From BOG-1184 sp964651515 (GTDB lineage: Bacteria > Fibrobacterota > Chitinivibrionia > Chitinivibrionales > Chitinispirillaceae), in the NCBI GenBank assembly GCA_964651515.1, contig CAZYYB010000039.1:1-27163 (forward strand): a stretch of DNA of 27,163 bases, written 5' to 3'. Each line of letters begins with the position of its first letter. The stretch's first letter is position 1. Positions 1 to 7,727 of this stretch are shown here, piece after piece. Below the pieces are notes generated by a model, which saw only the letters and a program-made list of their open reading frames with translations, searched no databases and was not told where the DNA came from. A program made the translations under genes and the position numbers.

Positions 1-9
1 CCCTCTAAT

Positions 10-31
10 TGCACGAAATTTGCACGAAATT
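10..31. repeat. 11-bp tandem duplication
   Basis: TGCACGAAATT occurs twice back to back (10-20 and 21-31), in an AT-rich stretch upstream of the terminator at 105-127. It is too short to assign a role. It may be the edge of a longer repeat cut by the window. Confidence 0.5.
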
Positions 32-104
32 CATACTTAACTCATTGATTCAATTAATAAATCGATTTTTTTATTTTTAAATTATTTTTTTTCCGGGCTT
101 CATT

Positions 105-127
105 CCGGCAGAATTTGCCGGTTTTTT
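105..127 (+). terminator. Rho-independent terminator of a gene left of the window
   Basis: A perfect 6-bp stem, CCGGCA (105-110) and TGCCGG (116-121), closes a 5-base loop and is followed directly by six T (122-127). The T-tract lies on the plus-strand side only. It therefore most likely ends a plus-strand transcript entering from beyond position 1; no coding sequence of that gene is recognisable in bases 1-104. Confidence 0.75.
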
Positions 128-505
128 GACCTCCAGGGGCCCCCTCTCCGCCTCACCCCCGGCCCCTCTCCATAAAATGGAGAGGGGAGAAAAAGAAAAA
201 TATAGACATGGCTCACGCACTATGTGCCGACCGCAAAAATTCCGACAATGTCAAAGAACACCATCGCCGGTTGCCTGTGCAACGGGCGACATGAGCGTGC
301 AAACTTCCGTGGCCGACCGCGAGCAACAGCGGCTCCGACCGCAGCGCTTCCCGCCGCATACTTTCCACCCATATGCTAATATACACTAATTTTAAGATTA
401 AAGCAATATATTTTATCTAAACGGGCGGGGATGACCTCCGGGGTTGTTCAGGGGTTCAAGATAGTGAATCCCAACGGGACCTGAAGGGGAAGGGGTTCTA
501 TTCGA
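128..505. other. Intergenic region without a supported gene
   Basis: This spacer separates the terminator at 105-127 from the end of the minus-strand SprT-like gene. It holds the hairpin at 163-187, three copies of CCGACCGC (227-234, 313-320, 335-342) and an AT-rich patch around 368-420. An 87-codon open frame spans 126-389, but its translation is low-complexity, it runs through the hairpin and it lacks a ribosome binding site. I do not call it a gene. Confidence 0.6.
163..187. repeat. Perfect palindromic hairpin of dispersed-repeat type
   Basis: CCCCTCTCCAT (163-173) and ATGGAGAGGGG (177-187) form a perfect 11-bp stem around an AAA loop. The preceding pyrimidine-rich stretch (about 140-162, with CCTCACCCCCGGCC) and this stem look like the intergenic palindromic repeats seen in multiple copies in many GC-rich genomes. 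Only one copy lies in this window, so the dispersed nature is inference. No clean T-tract follows on either strand. Confidence 0.6.
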
Positions 506-1291
506 TTATATCTTCATCAACCTCTTCAACCACCGCCGCTTCATGATAAACGGCAACCGTTCCCGTTCCCAGGTCCGCCACTCCCGGAAGTGCGTAAACC
601 GCTCCTCCGTCTCCCTGAACTCCCTTCCGTGAATAACCATCCTGCCGTTTTTCCGGTAGGGAGGGATGGCGATATGCAGCATCTCGTGGTGCATGATCGC
701 CTCTATGGCGAAGCGGGGCACCTGCGGATGGTTGTAGATCCCGGCGATGGTGATCAGGTGGAAACGGGTTCCGGCCGCGTCGGTTTTCGCCATGTGGTAC
801 GACGTTTTCGAGGAGGCGTCCCCCCAGCGGACGAGCGCCCGGAGGTTCCCGCCGAACCGGGAGGCATTGACCGAATCGAACACCTCCCGCAGGTCGTAGA
901 CCGTGCCGCTTGTGAAACCTGAAAACTTCGCGGGATCGAAGCGCGACGAGCGGCGCGGGGCGTGGGGCAGGGATTCGACGTACTGCCAGATTTTTTTTTC
1001 GAGCGAGCTCCGTTTTTCGCGGAGCGCGACGGCGTACGGGCGGCGTGCCCGGTAGGGGAGCAGGGCCCACTCGACGAGGCAGCCCTTTATCTCCTCCGGC
1101 GCATCGGACAGATAGGGCGGGATGATGAGCACCCGGGTTTGCGACAGGGGCTGGGTGCGCACCTGCCAGCCGCGCCGCAGGCGACCGTTCACCACGACCG
1201 AGAGGGTGTCCCGGCTTTTGTGGCGTGCCAGCAGTTCGTCGAAGGTGGCCGGTGCAAAGAGGGGAAGGGTGAGCTGTGAAACGTTTTCCAT
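506..1291 (-). CDS. SprT-like zinc metalloprotease domain protein
   Basis: The protein has 261 residues. Its C-terminal half carries a zinc-protease signature: HHEMLH at residues 201-206 gives an HExxH motif (His202, Glu203, His206), and His221 in HGREF fits the third zinc ligand of SprT/Spartan-type proteases. The domain runs from about 130 to 235. The N-terminal ~110 residues are not recognised, and the C-terminus is basic and Arg/Trp-rich, plausible for nucleic-acid contact. Known SprT-family members are minimal metalloproteases, the best studied being Spartan, which degrades DNA-protein crosslinks; bacterial paralogues are mostly uncharacterised. The gene starts 16 bases after the stop of the uridylyltransferase gene on the same strand, so co-transcription is likely although no functional link is evident. 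No clear ribosome binding site precedes the ATG at 1291, so translation may be coupled. The fold is fairly sure; the substrate is unknown. Confidence 0.8.
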   Translation of the reverse strand: MENVSQLTLPLFAPATFDELLARHKSRDTLSVVVNGRLRRGWQVRTQPLSQTRVLIIPPYLSDAPEEIKGCLVEWALLPYRARRPYAVALREKRSSLEKKIWQYVESLPHAPRRSSRFDPAKFSGFTSGTVYDLREVFDSVNASRFGGNLRALVRWGDASSKTSYHMAKTDAAGTRFHLITIAGIYNHPQVPRFAIEAIMHHEMLHIAIPPYRKNGRMVIHGREFRETEERFTHFREWRTWERERLPFIMKRRWLKRLMKI

Positions 1292-1307
1292 CGGTGCCCG
1301 CGGAGTC

Positions 1308-2705
1308 TTAGAACTGCCGGTCGCCGGACAGCGCGGCGCCGTCGTCGACGACGGCCTGGTCGTTTTGTTTATTGGTCAGCGTTACCGCTCCCTGCACCGC
1401 GACGTCCCGGCCGAATCTGATGTCACCGCTCACCGAGAGCGACGCGCAATCGACCAGCGACGGCGCCCCTTCCGGGAAGCGCGACTGCAGGAGATCGATC
1501 CGGGAGTAGTAGGCCGGATCGAGGGAGAGCGAAATGGGGCGCGACCGGCGCGCCGGGTTGACGCACAGGTGGTAGTCGGGCGTGAGCAGGTAGTAATCGG
1601 ACCAGACCACGAGGAGGTCGTCGCAGTTTTTTACGGGCGCGAAGCGCGAACGGGGTACCCGGAGCGCGGCGCTTCTGTCGAAGAGGGAGATCGCCGATCC
1701 GAGTGCGGACTCGAAGTGGAGCACGGTCGGGGAGGCGGGGTTACGCACGTCGAGGTTCTTCCGGCTGATGACCGGCGGCAGGGAGAGGTTGCACTTGGCG
1801 TCGAGACAGCGCTGCACCGCATCGAGGCTTATCCAGATATTATTGGTGTTGAAAAAGGAGTACCGTGAGACATCCCTGAAAGAAGCGACATCCTCGGGGG
1901 CGCACTGTCCCGCCTCGCGGAGCGCCAGTCGTCCGTTTTTAAGCCGCGCCAGGTGACCGCCCTTGCGGTCCATCGCGGTCCGGTCGGTGACCTCCATGAG
2001 AAAGTCGACCCCCTCGGTCACGAAATAGCCGAGAATCGACAGATCGATCTGCGCGCCCAGGTTATCGATATTCGAGACGAACAGGGAGCGGTAACCGAGG
2101 TCGAGTAGTTTTTGCAGGAGGCCCGAAGAGCGGAGGGAGAGAAACAGGTCGCCATGCCCGGCGGGGTTCCACTCGAGGAGGGGGGCGTCGGGCCACGAAA
2201 CCGGGGAGAGCGTCTCCGTATGCACCTTGGGAAATTTATGCTGCGAAAAAATGTCGACAAAATCTCTCTCCGTCGGGCCCATCTCGGCGAGCGCCTGCTG
2301 TGTGGCGCGATCGGTGAAGAAGCTGTTCATGAGCAGGAGCGGCACGGTGATGCCGAGGCTCTCGTTCATGTGCCCGACCTGCCGGACGGTGATATCGAGA
2401 AAGGTAAAGCCATCCTTGGCCCGGATGAGCGATTTCGGGCCGTTGAGCCCCATGGTGGTTCCCAGGCCGCCGTTCAGCTTGATGATGGCCGTTTTTGCCA
2501 GTGCCGCCCGGCCGGCTTCGGTGTAGCTATCGAGCTCGGAAAGGTTTGGAACCGAGCCGGCGGCTACCGGGATGATGTCGGCCTCCGCGATGGTCGACGG
2601 CTCGCCGTCGAGTCGCTTCCGGTACATGCGGACAAATGCCTCGATTGCCGCCTCCGGGGTGGAGGCGGCACGCATTTTATCGATGAGCTCGGCGCTGGCA
2701 TTCAT
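1308..2705 (-). CDS. UTP--glucose-1-phosphate uridylyltransferase (eukaryote-type UDPGP family)
   Basis: This enzyme makes UDP-glucose from UTP and glucose-1-phosphate in the cytoplasm, supplying glycan and envelope synthesis. The call rests on the UDPGP nucleotide-binding loop LNGGLGTTMG (about residues 77-86) followed by GPKSL with the conserved Lys91. Further family signatures are the HGD motif in AGHGDLFLSL, the NIDNLGA motif, and a C-terminal region consistent with the family's beta-helix. At 465 residues it matches UGP2-type enzymes and is far longer than bacterial GalU (~300), to which it is not closely similar. I chose the ATG at 2705. An in-frame ATG at 2717 would add four residues, and GGAG lies just before 2717, so either is possible. 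A longer reading frame to 2789 overlaps the divergent promoter region and is unlikely. It probably leads a two-gene operon with the SprT-like gene. Confidence 0.9.
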   Translation of the reverse strand: MNASAELIDKMRAASTPEAAIEAFVRMYRKRLDGEPSTIAEADIIPVAAGSVPNLSELDSYTEAGRAALAKTAIIKLNGGLGTTMGLNGPKSLIRAKDGFTFLDITVRQVGHMNESLGITVPLLLMNSFFTDRATQQALAEMGPTERDFVDIFSQHKFPKVHTETLSPVSWPDAPLLEWNPAGHGDLFLSLRSSGLLQKLLDLGYRSLFVSNIDNLGAQIDLSILGYFVTEGVDFLMEVTDRTAMDRKGGHLARLKNGRLALREAGQCAPEDVASFRDVSRYSFFNTNNIWISLDAVQRCLDAKCNLSLPPVISRKNLDVRNPASPTVLHFESALGSAISLFDRSAALRVPRSRFAPVKNCDDLLVVWSDYYLLTPDYHLCVNPARRSRPISLSLDPAYYSRIDLLQSRFPEGAPSLVDCASLSVSGDIRFGRDVAVQGAVTLTNKQNDQAVVDDGAALSGDRQF

Positions 2706-2817
2706 TGAGGGGGGCATGCTCCGATGGCGATGAGGGTGTCTGCCGGGTGACGGCAATTGAGGGAGAGTGGGGACGGTCGTCCGCCCCACGTCCCGAAAAG
2801 GGGTGCCGATTGCATAA

Positions 2818-2823
2818 TATAAT
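2818..2823 (+). promoter_or_regulatory. Candidate -10 element upstream of larE
   Basis: A perfect TATAAT sits 50 bases before the chosen larE start, in the divergent spacer between the uridylyltransferase gene and larE. No good -35 hexamer is seen at 16-18 bases, so this is a weak prediction from sequence alone. Confidence 0.3.
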
Positions 2824-2872
2824 TTTCAGCATGCGGGATAATCCGGCTTCAGAAGGGAGAAATTCGATCTCT

Positions 2873-3724
2873 ATGTCAAATATAGATGGTTCTACGGAAC
2901 AGTTAAACCGGGTGATCGGCAGATACCGGTCCGCGGTTATCGCCTTTTCAGGGGGCGTCGACAGCACCTTCCTGGCGAGCGTGGCCGGGGAGGTGCTCGA
3001 CAAGCGGGTGCTGCTCGTCACGGCATCCTCCTCCACCTACCCGACCTCCGAACTGGCCGCGGCGGTCGCGCTCGCGGGCTCGATGGGGCTGCCGCACCGG
3101 GTCATCGAATCGGAAGAGACGGATATTCCCGGATTTTCGGATAATCCCCCGGACCGCTGCTACTACTGCAAGAAGGAGCTGTTCTCTAAAATCAAGAAGA
3201 TCGCCGACGCGGAGGGCCTCGATGCGGTCTTCGACGGCAGCAACAGCGACGATCTGTCCGATTACCGTCCGGGAAGGCGCGCCATGGCCGAGCTCGGCGT
3301 TGTATCGCCGCTTCTGGAGGCGGGATTGACCAAGGCGGAGATCCGCCGCCTGTCGCGCGAACGAGGACTGCCGACCGCCGACAAACCGGCCTACGCCTGC
3401 CTCGCTTCGCGATTTCCCTATGGAGAAAAGATCACCGGTGAAAAGCTGAAGAGGATCGACCTGGCCGAGGCCGGATTGCGGTCGCTTGGCCTGGGTCAGT
3501 TCCGGGTCCGCAGCCACGGCGATTGTGCGCGCGTCGAGGTAGCGCCGGAGTCGATCGAATCGGCGTGGGCCCGGCGCCAAGAGGTGGCGGCGATCTGCAA
3601 AAAAGCCGGGTTCGTCTTTGTGGCGCTCGACCTTGAAGGGTATCGTACCGGGGCGATGAACGAGGCCCTGACGCTGACCACTTCGCGGCATGCGGGCCGT
3701 GCGGAATCCGGAAATGGCGCCTGA
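2873..3724 (+). CDS. larE: ATP-dependent sacrificial sulfur transferase LarE
   Basis: LarE adenylates and sulfurises the pyridinium dicarboxylate precursor made by LarB, which LarC then metallates to give the nickel-pincer nucleotide cofactor of lactate racemase-like enzymes. The 283-residue protein has the PP-loop ATP-pyrophosphatase motif SGGVDS at residues 26-31. It has RCYYCKKELF with Cys96 and Cys99, and KPAYACLASR with Cys176, the counterpart of the sacrificial Cys176 of Lactobacillus plantarum LarE. The three cysteines would also allow the Fe-S-cluster variant reported for some LarE homologues; that is inference. The ATG at 2873 is chosen because AGGGAG lies 13 bases upstream and residues from there match the family start. 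ATGs at 2705 and 2831 are in frame but have no ribosome binding site. No larB, larC or larA is adjacent. It converges on the two-CW gene with a 6-base gap. Confidence 0.88.
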   Translation: MSNIDGSTEQLNRVIGRYRSAVIAFSGGVDSTFLASVAGEVLDKRVLLVTASSSTYPTSELAAAVALAGSMGLPHRVIESEETDIPGFSDNPPDRCYYCKKELFSKIKKIADAEGLDAVFDGSNSDDLSDYRPGRRAMAELGVVSPLLEAGLTKAEIRRLSRERGLPTADKPAYACLASRFPYGEKITGEKLKRIDLAEAGLRSLGLGQFRVRSHGDCARVEVAPESIESAWARRQEVAAICKKAGFVFVALDLEGYRTGAMNEALTLTTSRHAGRAESGNGA

Positions 3725-3730
3725 GCCGGC

Positions 3731-4045
3731 CTATCGCCTTATTTTTACCCAGGTGCGCGCCAGCGCGTGGTACCGCTTACGCTCATCTTCGAAGAGGCGT
3801 TCGAATTCGAGGGCGGAGCGGCCTTTCAGCCCCTTGAACGAGTGGAATACCCGGCACTGCCCGCACTCTGTTTTCTTCTCCTGTGCGCTCCCGTGCCTCT
3901 TGCCGGCGCAGACCGTTCCGTCCAGGGTCCAGCAGCTGTGACCGAGATTCTCCCTGGCCGCGATGCACCCCTCCGCGTCCGGGGAGGGGCCGTCTCCAGA
4001 AACATGTCCGCATTTATATATTTCCCAGCAATTTGGCAGATTCAT
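3731..4045 (-). CDS. Small two-CW-domain protein
   Basis: This is a 104-residue, Cys-rich cytoplasmic protein of unknown function. It contains two CW signatures: NCWEIYKCG (Cys6-Trp7, Cys12) and HSCWTLDGTVC (Cys38-Trp39, Cys46). Cys27 lies between them and an ECGQC pair follows near residue 60. The many paired cysteines suggest a metal- or Fe-S-binding or redox-sensitive site. The C-terminal third is basic and helical (EFERLFEDERKRY). The architecture matches the small two-CW-domain family found in anaerobes and spirochaetes, to my knowledge without an assigned function. The ATG at 4045 is chosen over one at 4078 because AAAGGG lies 10 bases upstream. It appears monocistronic: it converges on larE and is 182 bases from hisF, a gap in which I see no further gene. 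Confidence 0.75.
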   Translation of the reverse strand: MNLPNCWEIYKCGHVSGDGPSPDAEGCIAARENLGHSCWTLDGTVCAGKRHGSAQEKKTECGQCRVFHSFKGLKGRSALEFERLFEDERKRYHALARTWVKIRR

Positions 4046-4227
4046 TGCATGTAACCCTTTAAGTGTTGTGCCCCTCACCGCACACCCCTGCTTTAATTGT
4101 GCAATGCGGATGGAAATGCTGCAAGGGAAATCTTGCGGTATCGGACCGAAAGTCTCGAAAGATCATGGATTCATTCCGGCATGCTTGAAACGAATCGAAG
4201 CCGGAAGGGGGTGGATTCACTGCCCGC

Positions 4228-5007
4228 CTATTCCGCGAGACGAACCTTGAGGCCCCTTTTTCGCAGGGCGAGTTTGATCTCCCGCACCGTGTACTCCTTA
4301 TAAGGAAGGATCGAGGCGACGAGGGCCGCATCGGCCCGGCCCGCGGTGAGGACCTCGTAGAGATGGTCGGGGTTCCCGCCGCCGCCCGAGGCGATGACCG
4401 GAATGCGGACCCCTTCGGCGATCATGCGTGTCAGGGTGATTTCGTAGCCGTCCCGGGTGCCGTCGGCATCGATGGAGTTGACCACCAGCTCCCCGGCGCC
4501 GAGCTTTTCGCCCTCCCTGGCCCAGGCGAGCGCATCGAGCCCGGTGCGGGTCCGGCCTCCGTGGGTGACGATCTCGTAGCCCGACGGGGTGCGGGCGCCG
4601 ACGCCGGTCCGCAAAACATCCATGGAGAGCACCACCGCCTGCGACCCGAGAAGCGCGGCGGTCTGGGCGATGATCCGCGGGTTCGCGACCGCCGCGGTAT
4701 TGACATTGACCTTCTCGGCGCCGGCGAGCCGAACCGCCGTGCAATCCTCGACCGTTCGCAGTCCCCCGCCGACCGAGAACGGGATGAAGACCTGGGCCGC
4801 GACCGCACTCACCGTGTCGATCATGATATTCCGCTTATCGCTCGATGCGGTGATGTCGTAAAAGACGAGCTCGTCGATACCCTCTTCGTAGTAGCGCTTC
4901 GCCGCCGCCACGGGGTCGCCGATGTCCTTTGTGTCGACGAACTTGACGCTCTTCGCCAGGTTGCCGTCGCGCACATCGAGGCAGGCGATGATTCTTTTGC
5001 TCAGCAT
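4228..5007 (-). CDS. hisF: Imidazole glycerol phosphate synthase cyclase subunit HisF
   Basis: HisF is the (beta/alpha)8 cyclase of imidazole glycerol phosphate synthase. It uses ammonia from HisH to convert PRFAR into IGP and AICAR in histidine biosynthesis. The 259-residue length is normal. It starts KRIIACLDV with the catalytic aspartate (Asp11), followed by VKFVDTKDIGDP and DELVFYDITAS. It has the phosphate-binding SVGGGLRT and ASGGGGN loops, and a second catalytic Asp in VLSMDV near residue 130. It overlaps the end of hisH by 7 bases, consistent with translational coupling and subunit co-production. Compared with most HisF proteins, the usual VVKGV is LAKSV here: the lysine is kept but the glycine is replaced. 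HisF2-type proteins of aminated-sugar pathways usually have a different CLL motif, so the histidine enzyme is the better call. Confidence 0.93.
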   Translation of the reverse strand: MLSKRIIACLDVRDGNLAKSVKFVDTKDIGDPVAAAKRYYEEGIDELVFYDITASSDKRNIMIDTVSAVAAQVFIPFSVGGGLRTVEDCTAVRLAGAEKVNVNTAAVANPRIIAQTAALLGSQAVVLSMDVLRTGVGARTPSGYEIVTHGGRTRTGLDALAWAREGEKLGAGELVVNSIDADGTRDGYEITLTRMIAEGVRIPVIASGGGGNPDHLYEVLTAGRADAALVASILPYKEYTVREIKLALRKRGLKVRLAE

Positions 5008-5627
5008 GCTCCGCCGTCCCAGGTCGAAAAGTTTTTCAGGATACCGAGTCCCGCACTCGCGCTTTTCTCGGGGTGAAACTGCAGGGCGATGAGGTTGTTT
5101 CGCCCGATGATCGCGGGGAACTCGATCTCATAGTCGCCCAGGCCGATGACGGCGGCGGGATCGGACGGCTGCGGGTAGAACGAATGGACGAAGTAGAATT
5201 CGTCGCCCGGTTTTATGTCGCGCAGCACGGGGTGCTGCCGGACGAGTCGAACCGAATCCCACCCCATATGCGGAATCTTGAGCGCGGGATCGGTAAGCTT
5301 GAAGCGCGGAACGTTCCCTTCGATGATCCCCAGGCAGGGGGTGTCGCCCTCTTCGGAACGGGAAAGGATGATCTGGGTGCCCAGGCAGATGCCGAGGATC
5401 GGCGTTCCGGCCGTAAAGGCCGTTTCCAGCACGAGGTCGAGTCCGCGCTCGCGGAGGGTGGTCATGGCAGAGGTTGCATGTCCGACCCCGGGGAAAATCA
5501 GCCGTTCGGCGGAGCGCAGTACCCGCGGGTCGGCCGAGACGGTCGAATCCAGCCCGAGGTAGTCGAGCGCCCTCTTGACTGAAGTCAGGTTGCCGGCGTT
5601 GTAGTCGATGATGGCGATCATAGCCAT
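5001..5627 (-). CDS. hisH: Imidazole glycerol phosphate synthase glutaminase subunit HisH
   Basis: HisH is the class I glutamine amidotransferase half of the IGP synthase. It hydrolyses glutamine and channels ammonia to HisF. The 208-residue sequence opens with IAIIDYNAGN, has FPGVGH (oxyanion strand region), the nucleophile cysteine in GICLGTQ (about residue 83), and the His-Glu pair in LQFHPEKS near the C-terminus. That completes the Cys-His-Glu triad. The ATG at 5627 and a second in-frame ATG at 5621 are both possible; neither has a clear ribosome binding site. hisH and hisF form a compact two-gene unit away from other his genes, read divergently from the symporter across a 120-base spacer. 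Confidence 0.93.
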   Translation of the reverse strand: MAMIAIIDYNAGNLTSVKRALDYLGLDSTVSADPRVLRSAERLIFPGVGHATSAMTTLRERGLDLVLETAFTAGTPILGICLGTQIILSRSEEGDTPCLGIIEGNVPRFKLTDPALKIPHMGWDSVRLVRQHPVLRDIKPGDEFYFVHSFYPQPSDPAAVIGLGDYEIEFPAIIGRNNLIALQFHPEKSASAGLGILKNFSTWDGGAC

Positions 5628-5674
5628 AAAAATTACATTTTGCGGGAAATAGGCGTATATCTTCCTTTCTTATG

Positions 5675-5703
5675 TTGACTTAGCCTCCTCCACGGCTTAT
5701 TTT
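5675..5703 (+). promoter_or_regulatory. Predicted sigma70-type promoter of the symporter operon
   Basis: TTGACT (5675-5680, 5 of 6 to consensus) is followed after 17 bases by TATTTT (5698-5703, 4 of 6). Transcription would start near 5710, leaving a leader of about 38 bases before the symporter ATG at 5748. Confidence 0.5.
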
Positions 5704-5747
5704 CAGAGACCACTGTTTCGCATCTTTTCACCGTGAAAGGGGAGTGT

Positions 5748-7460
5748 ATGCACATTCAGGTCGGCGTAATCGATTACGCCATCATGGCGATCTATGTTGC
5801 TTTTGTGATGGGGATCGGCTGGGTTCTGAAGCGATCGATGAAGACCAGCTCGGACTTCCTCACCTCTGGAAAATCCATACCCGCCTGGATCACCGGACTC
5901 GCTTTCATCTCCACCAATCTCGGTGCACTTGAGGTTATCGGCATGGGTGCATCCGGTGCAAAGTACGGCATCACCACCTGCCATTTTTACTGGGTCGGCG
6001 CAATTCCCGCCATGGTCTTCCTCGGGGTTTTCATGATGCCGTTTTATTACGGCTCCAAAGCGCGTTCCGTTCCCGAGTATCTCAAGCTCCGGTTCAACGA
6101 AAAGACGCGCGGGTTCAACGCCATCACCTTCGCGATCATGACCATCTTTGCGTCCGGAATTTCCATGTTCGCCATGGCGAAACTCATGGAGATCCTGCTC
6201 GGCTGGAACTTCAACGTGAGCATCCTTGTTTCGGCAATCATAGTTCTCGTCTACACCGGTCTTGGAGGCCTGACCTCGGCGATCTATAACGAGGTGCTGC
6301 AATTCTTCCTGATCGTCGCGGGATTCGTTCCGCTCGTATTCCTGGCGCTCAAAAGTGCCGGCGGATGGGGCCAGGTGCAGGCCCGGCTGCATGTCGTGGC
6401 GACCAATGGGGGTTTTTCCTCTGATGCCTGGACCAGGAGCTGGGCGCACATGGGTTCTCCGGCGGCCAATCCCATGGGGATCAACTGGTTTGCCCTGGTC
6501 ATGGGGCTCGGGTTTGTGCTCTCGTTCGGCTACTGGTGCACGAACTTCCTCGTTGTCCAGCGGGCCATGGCAGCGAAGTCGATGTCCGCGGCGCGTAACA
6601 CCCCGCTCATCGGCGCCATTCCGAAGATGTTCATCCCGATCCTCGTTATCCTGCCCGGCATGATCGCCATCGCGCTCACCTCCCGGAGCGGCAGCGGTTT
6701 TGCAATTCCAAAGCTCGCCGACGGTACCCTCGACTACAACAACACCATCCCGCTCATGCTCGGGCACTTCCTTCCCTCCGGCGTGCTCGGCCTCGGTCTC
6801 ACCGCGCTCATGGCCTCGTTCATGTCGGGTATGGCCGGAAACGTCACCGCGTTCAATACCGTCTGGACCTATGACATCTACCAGAGTTACATCAAGCCGG
6901 GACAGTCCGATAAGCACTACCTGCGGATGGGGCAGATCGCGACCGTCTTCGGCACCATCGTGAGCATGGGCGCCGCCTACCTTGCCGCGAACTTCAACAA
7001 CATCATGGACTTTCTCCAGCTCATCTTTGCCTTCGTCAATGCGCCGCTCTTCGCCACCTTCCTTCTCGGCATGTTCTGGAAGCGGGCGACCGGCAACGCG
7101 GCATTCATCGGGCTCATGTCCGGCACCTTCAGCGCGGCGATTCACCATGGCCTTACGCAGCCGGCCGGCGCCACCTCCCTCATCAAGGGCGGCTGGCTCG
7201 GCCATGTCGTCTATACCTATCCGAGTGAAATGGCCCAGAATTTCTGGACCGCGCTCTTCGCCTGGACCATCTGTTTTGTCGTCACGATTGTCCTGTCATT
7301 TACCACCAGGCAGAAGAAGACCGATGCCGATCTCACCGGGCTCGTCTACTCCCTGACTCCGCGAATAAAGGAAACAGGGGTACCCTGGTACTCGCAGCCG
7401 GCAACGCTCGGAACGATCGTTGTCGCGGTTGCCGTTGTTCTCAACATTATTTTCTGGTAG
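5748..7460 (+). CDS. Sodium:solute symporter (SSS/SLC5 family, SGLT-like)
   Basis: This is an inner-membrane, sodium-coupled uptake transporter of 570 residues with about 13-14 hydrophobic segments of the LeuT-type inverted-repeat fold. SSS hallmarks are a TM1 region with a polar break (FISTNLGALEVIGMGASG), the conserved YTGLGGLTSAIYNEVLQFF segment, and FMSGMAGNVTAFNTVWTYDIY, which matches the region holding the second sodium site in TM8. The NLGALE stretch resembles the sugar (SGLT) branch, but the substrate cannot be read from sequence. The ATG at 5748 follows AAAGGGGAG and is preferred to a GTG at 5733 that has no ribosome binding site and would use the Shine-Dalgarno itself as codons. The next gene starts 13 bases after the stop, so the two proteins are co-made. 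A long antisense open frame lies opposite and is an artefact. Confidence 0.9.
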   Translation: MHIQVGVIDYAIMAIYVAFVMGIGWVLKRSMKTSSDFLTSGKSIPAWITGLAFISTNLGALEVIGMGASGAKYGITTCHFYWVGAIPAMVFLGVFMMPFYYGSKARSVPEYLKLRFNEKTRGFNAITFAIMTIFASGISMFAMAKLMEILLGWNFNVSILVSAIIVLVYTGLGGLTSAIYNEVLQFFLIVAGFVPLVFLALKSAGGWGQVQARLHVVATNGGFSSDAWTRSWAHMGSPAANPMGINWFALVMGLGFVLSFGYWCTNFLVVQRAMAAKSMSAARNTPLIGAIPKMFIPILVILPGMIAIALTSRSGSGFAIPKLADGTLDYNNTIPLMLGHFLPSGVLGLGLTALMASFMSGMAGNVTAFNTVWTYDIYQSYIKPGQSDKHYLRMGQIATVFGTIVSMGAAYLAANFNNIMDFLQLIFAFVNAPLFATFLLGMFWKRATGNAAFIGLMSGTFSAAIHHGLTQPAGATSLIKGGWLGHVVYTYPSEMAQNFWTALFAWTICFVVTIVLSFTTRQKKTDADLTGLVYSLTPRIKETGVPWYSQPATLGTIVVAVAVVLNIIFW

Positions 7461-7473
7461 AGGAGATTCGACC

Positions 7474-7698
7474 ATGCAAACAGATATCCGTTTTCCCATT
7501 GGGCTGCTCTTTACGATCGTCGGCGTCCTTATCATGGTATACGGCATTTTCACGAGAGGAGCGGAGATGTACCAGCGCTCGCTCGGCATCAACATCAACA
7601 TCTGGGCCGGGGTCTGCCTGACCGCGTTCGGCGCTCTCATGCTTGCCATGGCGATCATTGCGCAGAGCAAGGATCGGGCGGCGATCGCAGGGAAATAG
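7474..7698 (+). CDS. Small two-TM membrane protein, probable symporter accessory subunit
   Basis: The protein has 74 residues with two clear hydrophobic helices, about residues 7-24 (IGLLFTIVGVLIMVYGIF) and 41-60 (WAGVCLTAFGALMLAMAII). They are joined by a short polar loop (TRGAEMYQRSLGININI), and the charged tail carries SKDR and ends AAIAGK. AGGAGA lies nine bases before the ATG, and the gene begins 13 bases after the symporter stop. A strong terminator follows. Small membrane proteins encoded right after SSS or NSS transporters are a recurring arrangement, and some are needed for transport. Assignment as an accessory subunit is inferred from position and topology only, because the sequence has no diagnostic motif I recognise. 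Confidence 0.75.
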   Translation: MQTDIRFPIGLLFTIVGVLIMVYGIFTRGAEMYQRSLGININIWAGVCLTAFGALMLAMAIIAQSKDRAAIAGK

Positions 7699-7727
7699 CT
7701 CCGGAGCTGAAATTTGGAAAGGTGCGA

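Noticed and set aside
126..389. 87-codon plus-strand open frame in the left intergenic region
   Set aside because: It reads through the palindromic hairpin, has a low-complexity translation, no ribosome binding site and no recognisable family.
4228..5627. HisH/HisF-like pair for sugar amidation (WbpG-linked) rather than histidine synthesis
   Set aside because: HisF keeps the CLDV motif and both catalytic aspartates, and no sugar amidotransferase or O-antigen gene is nearby.
5703..7205. 500-codon minus-strand open frame opposite the symporter
   Set aside because: The translation is charged low complexity typical of the antisense of a membrane protein in GC-rich DNA; the plus-strand SSS gene is certain.
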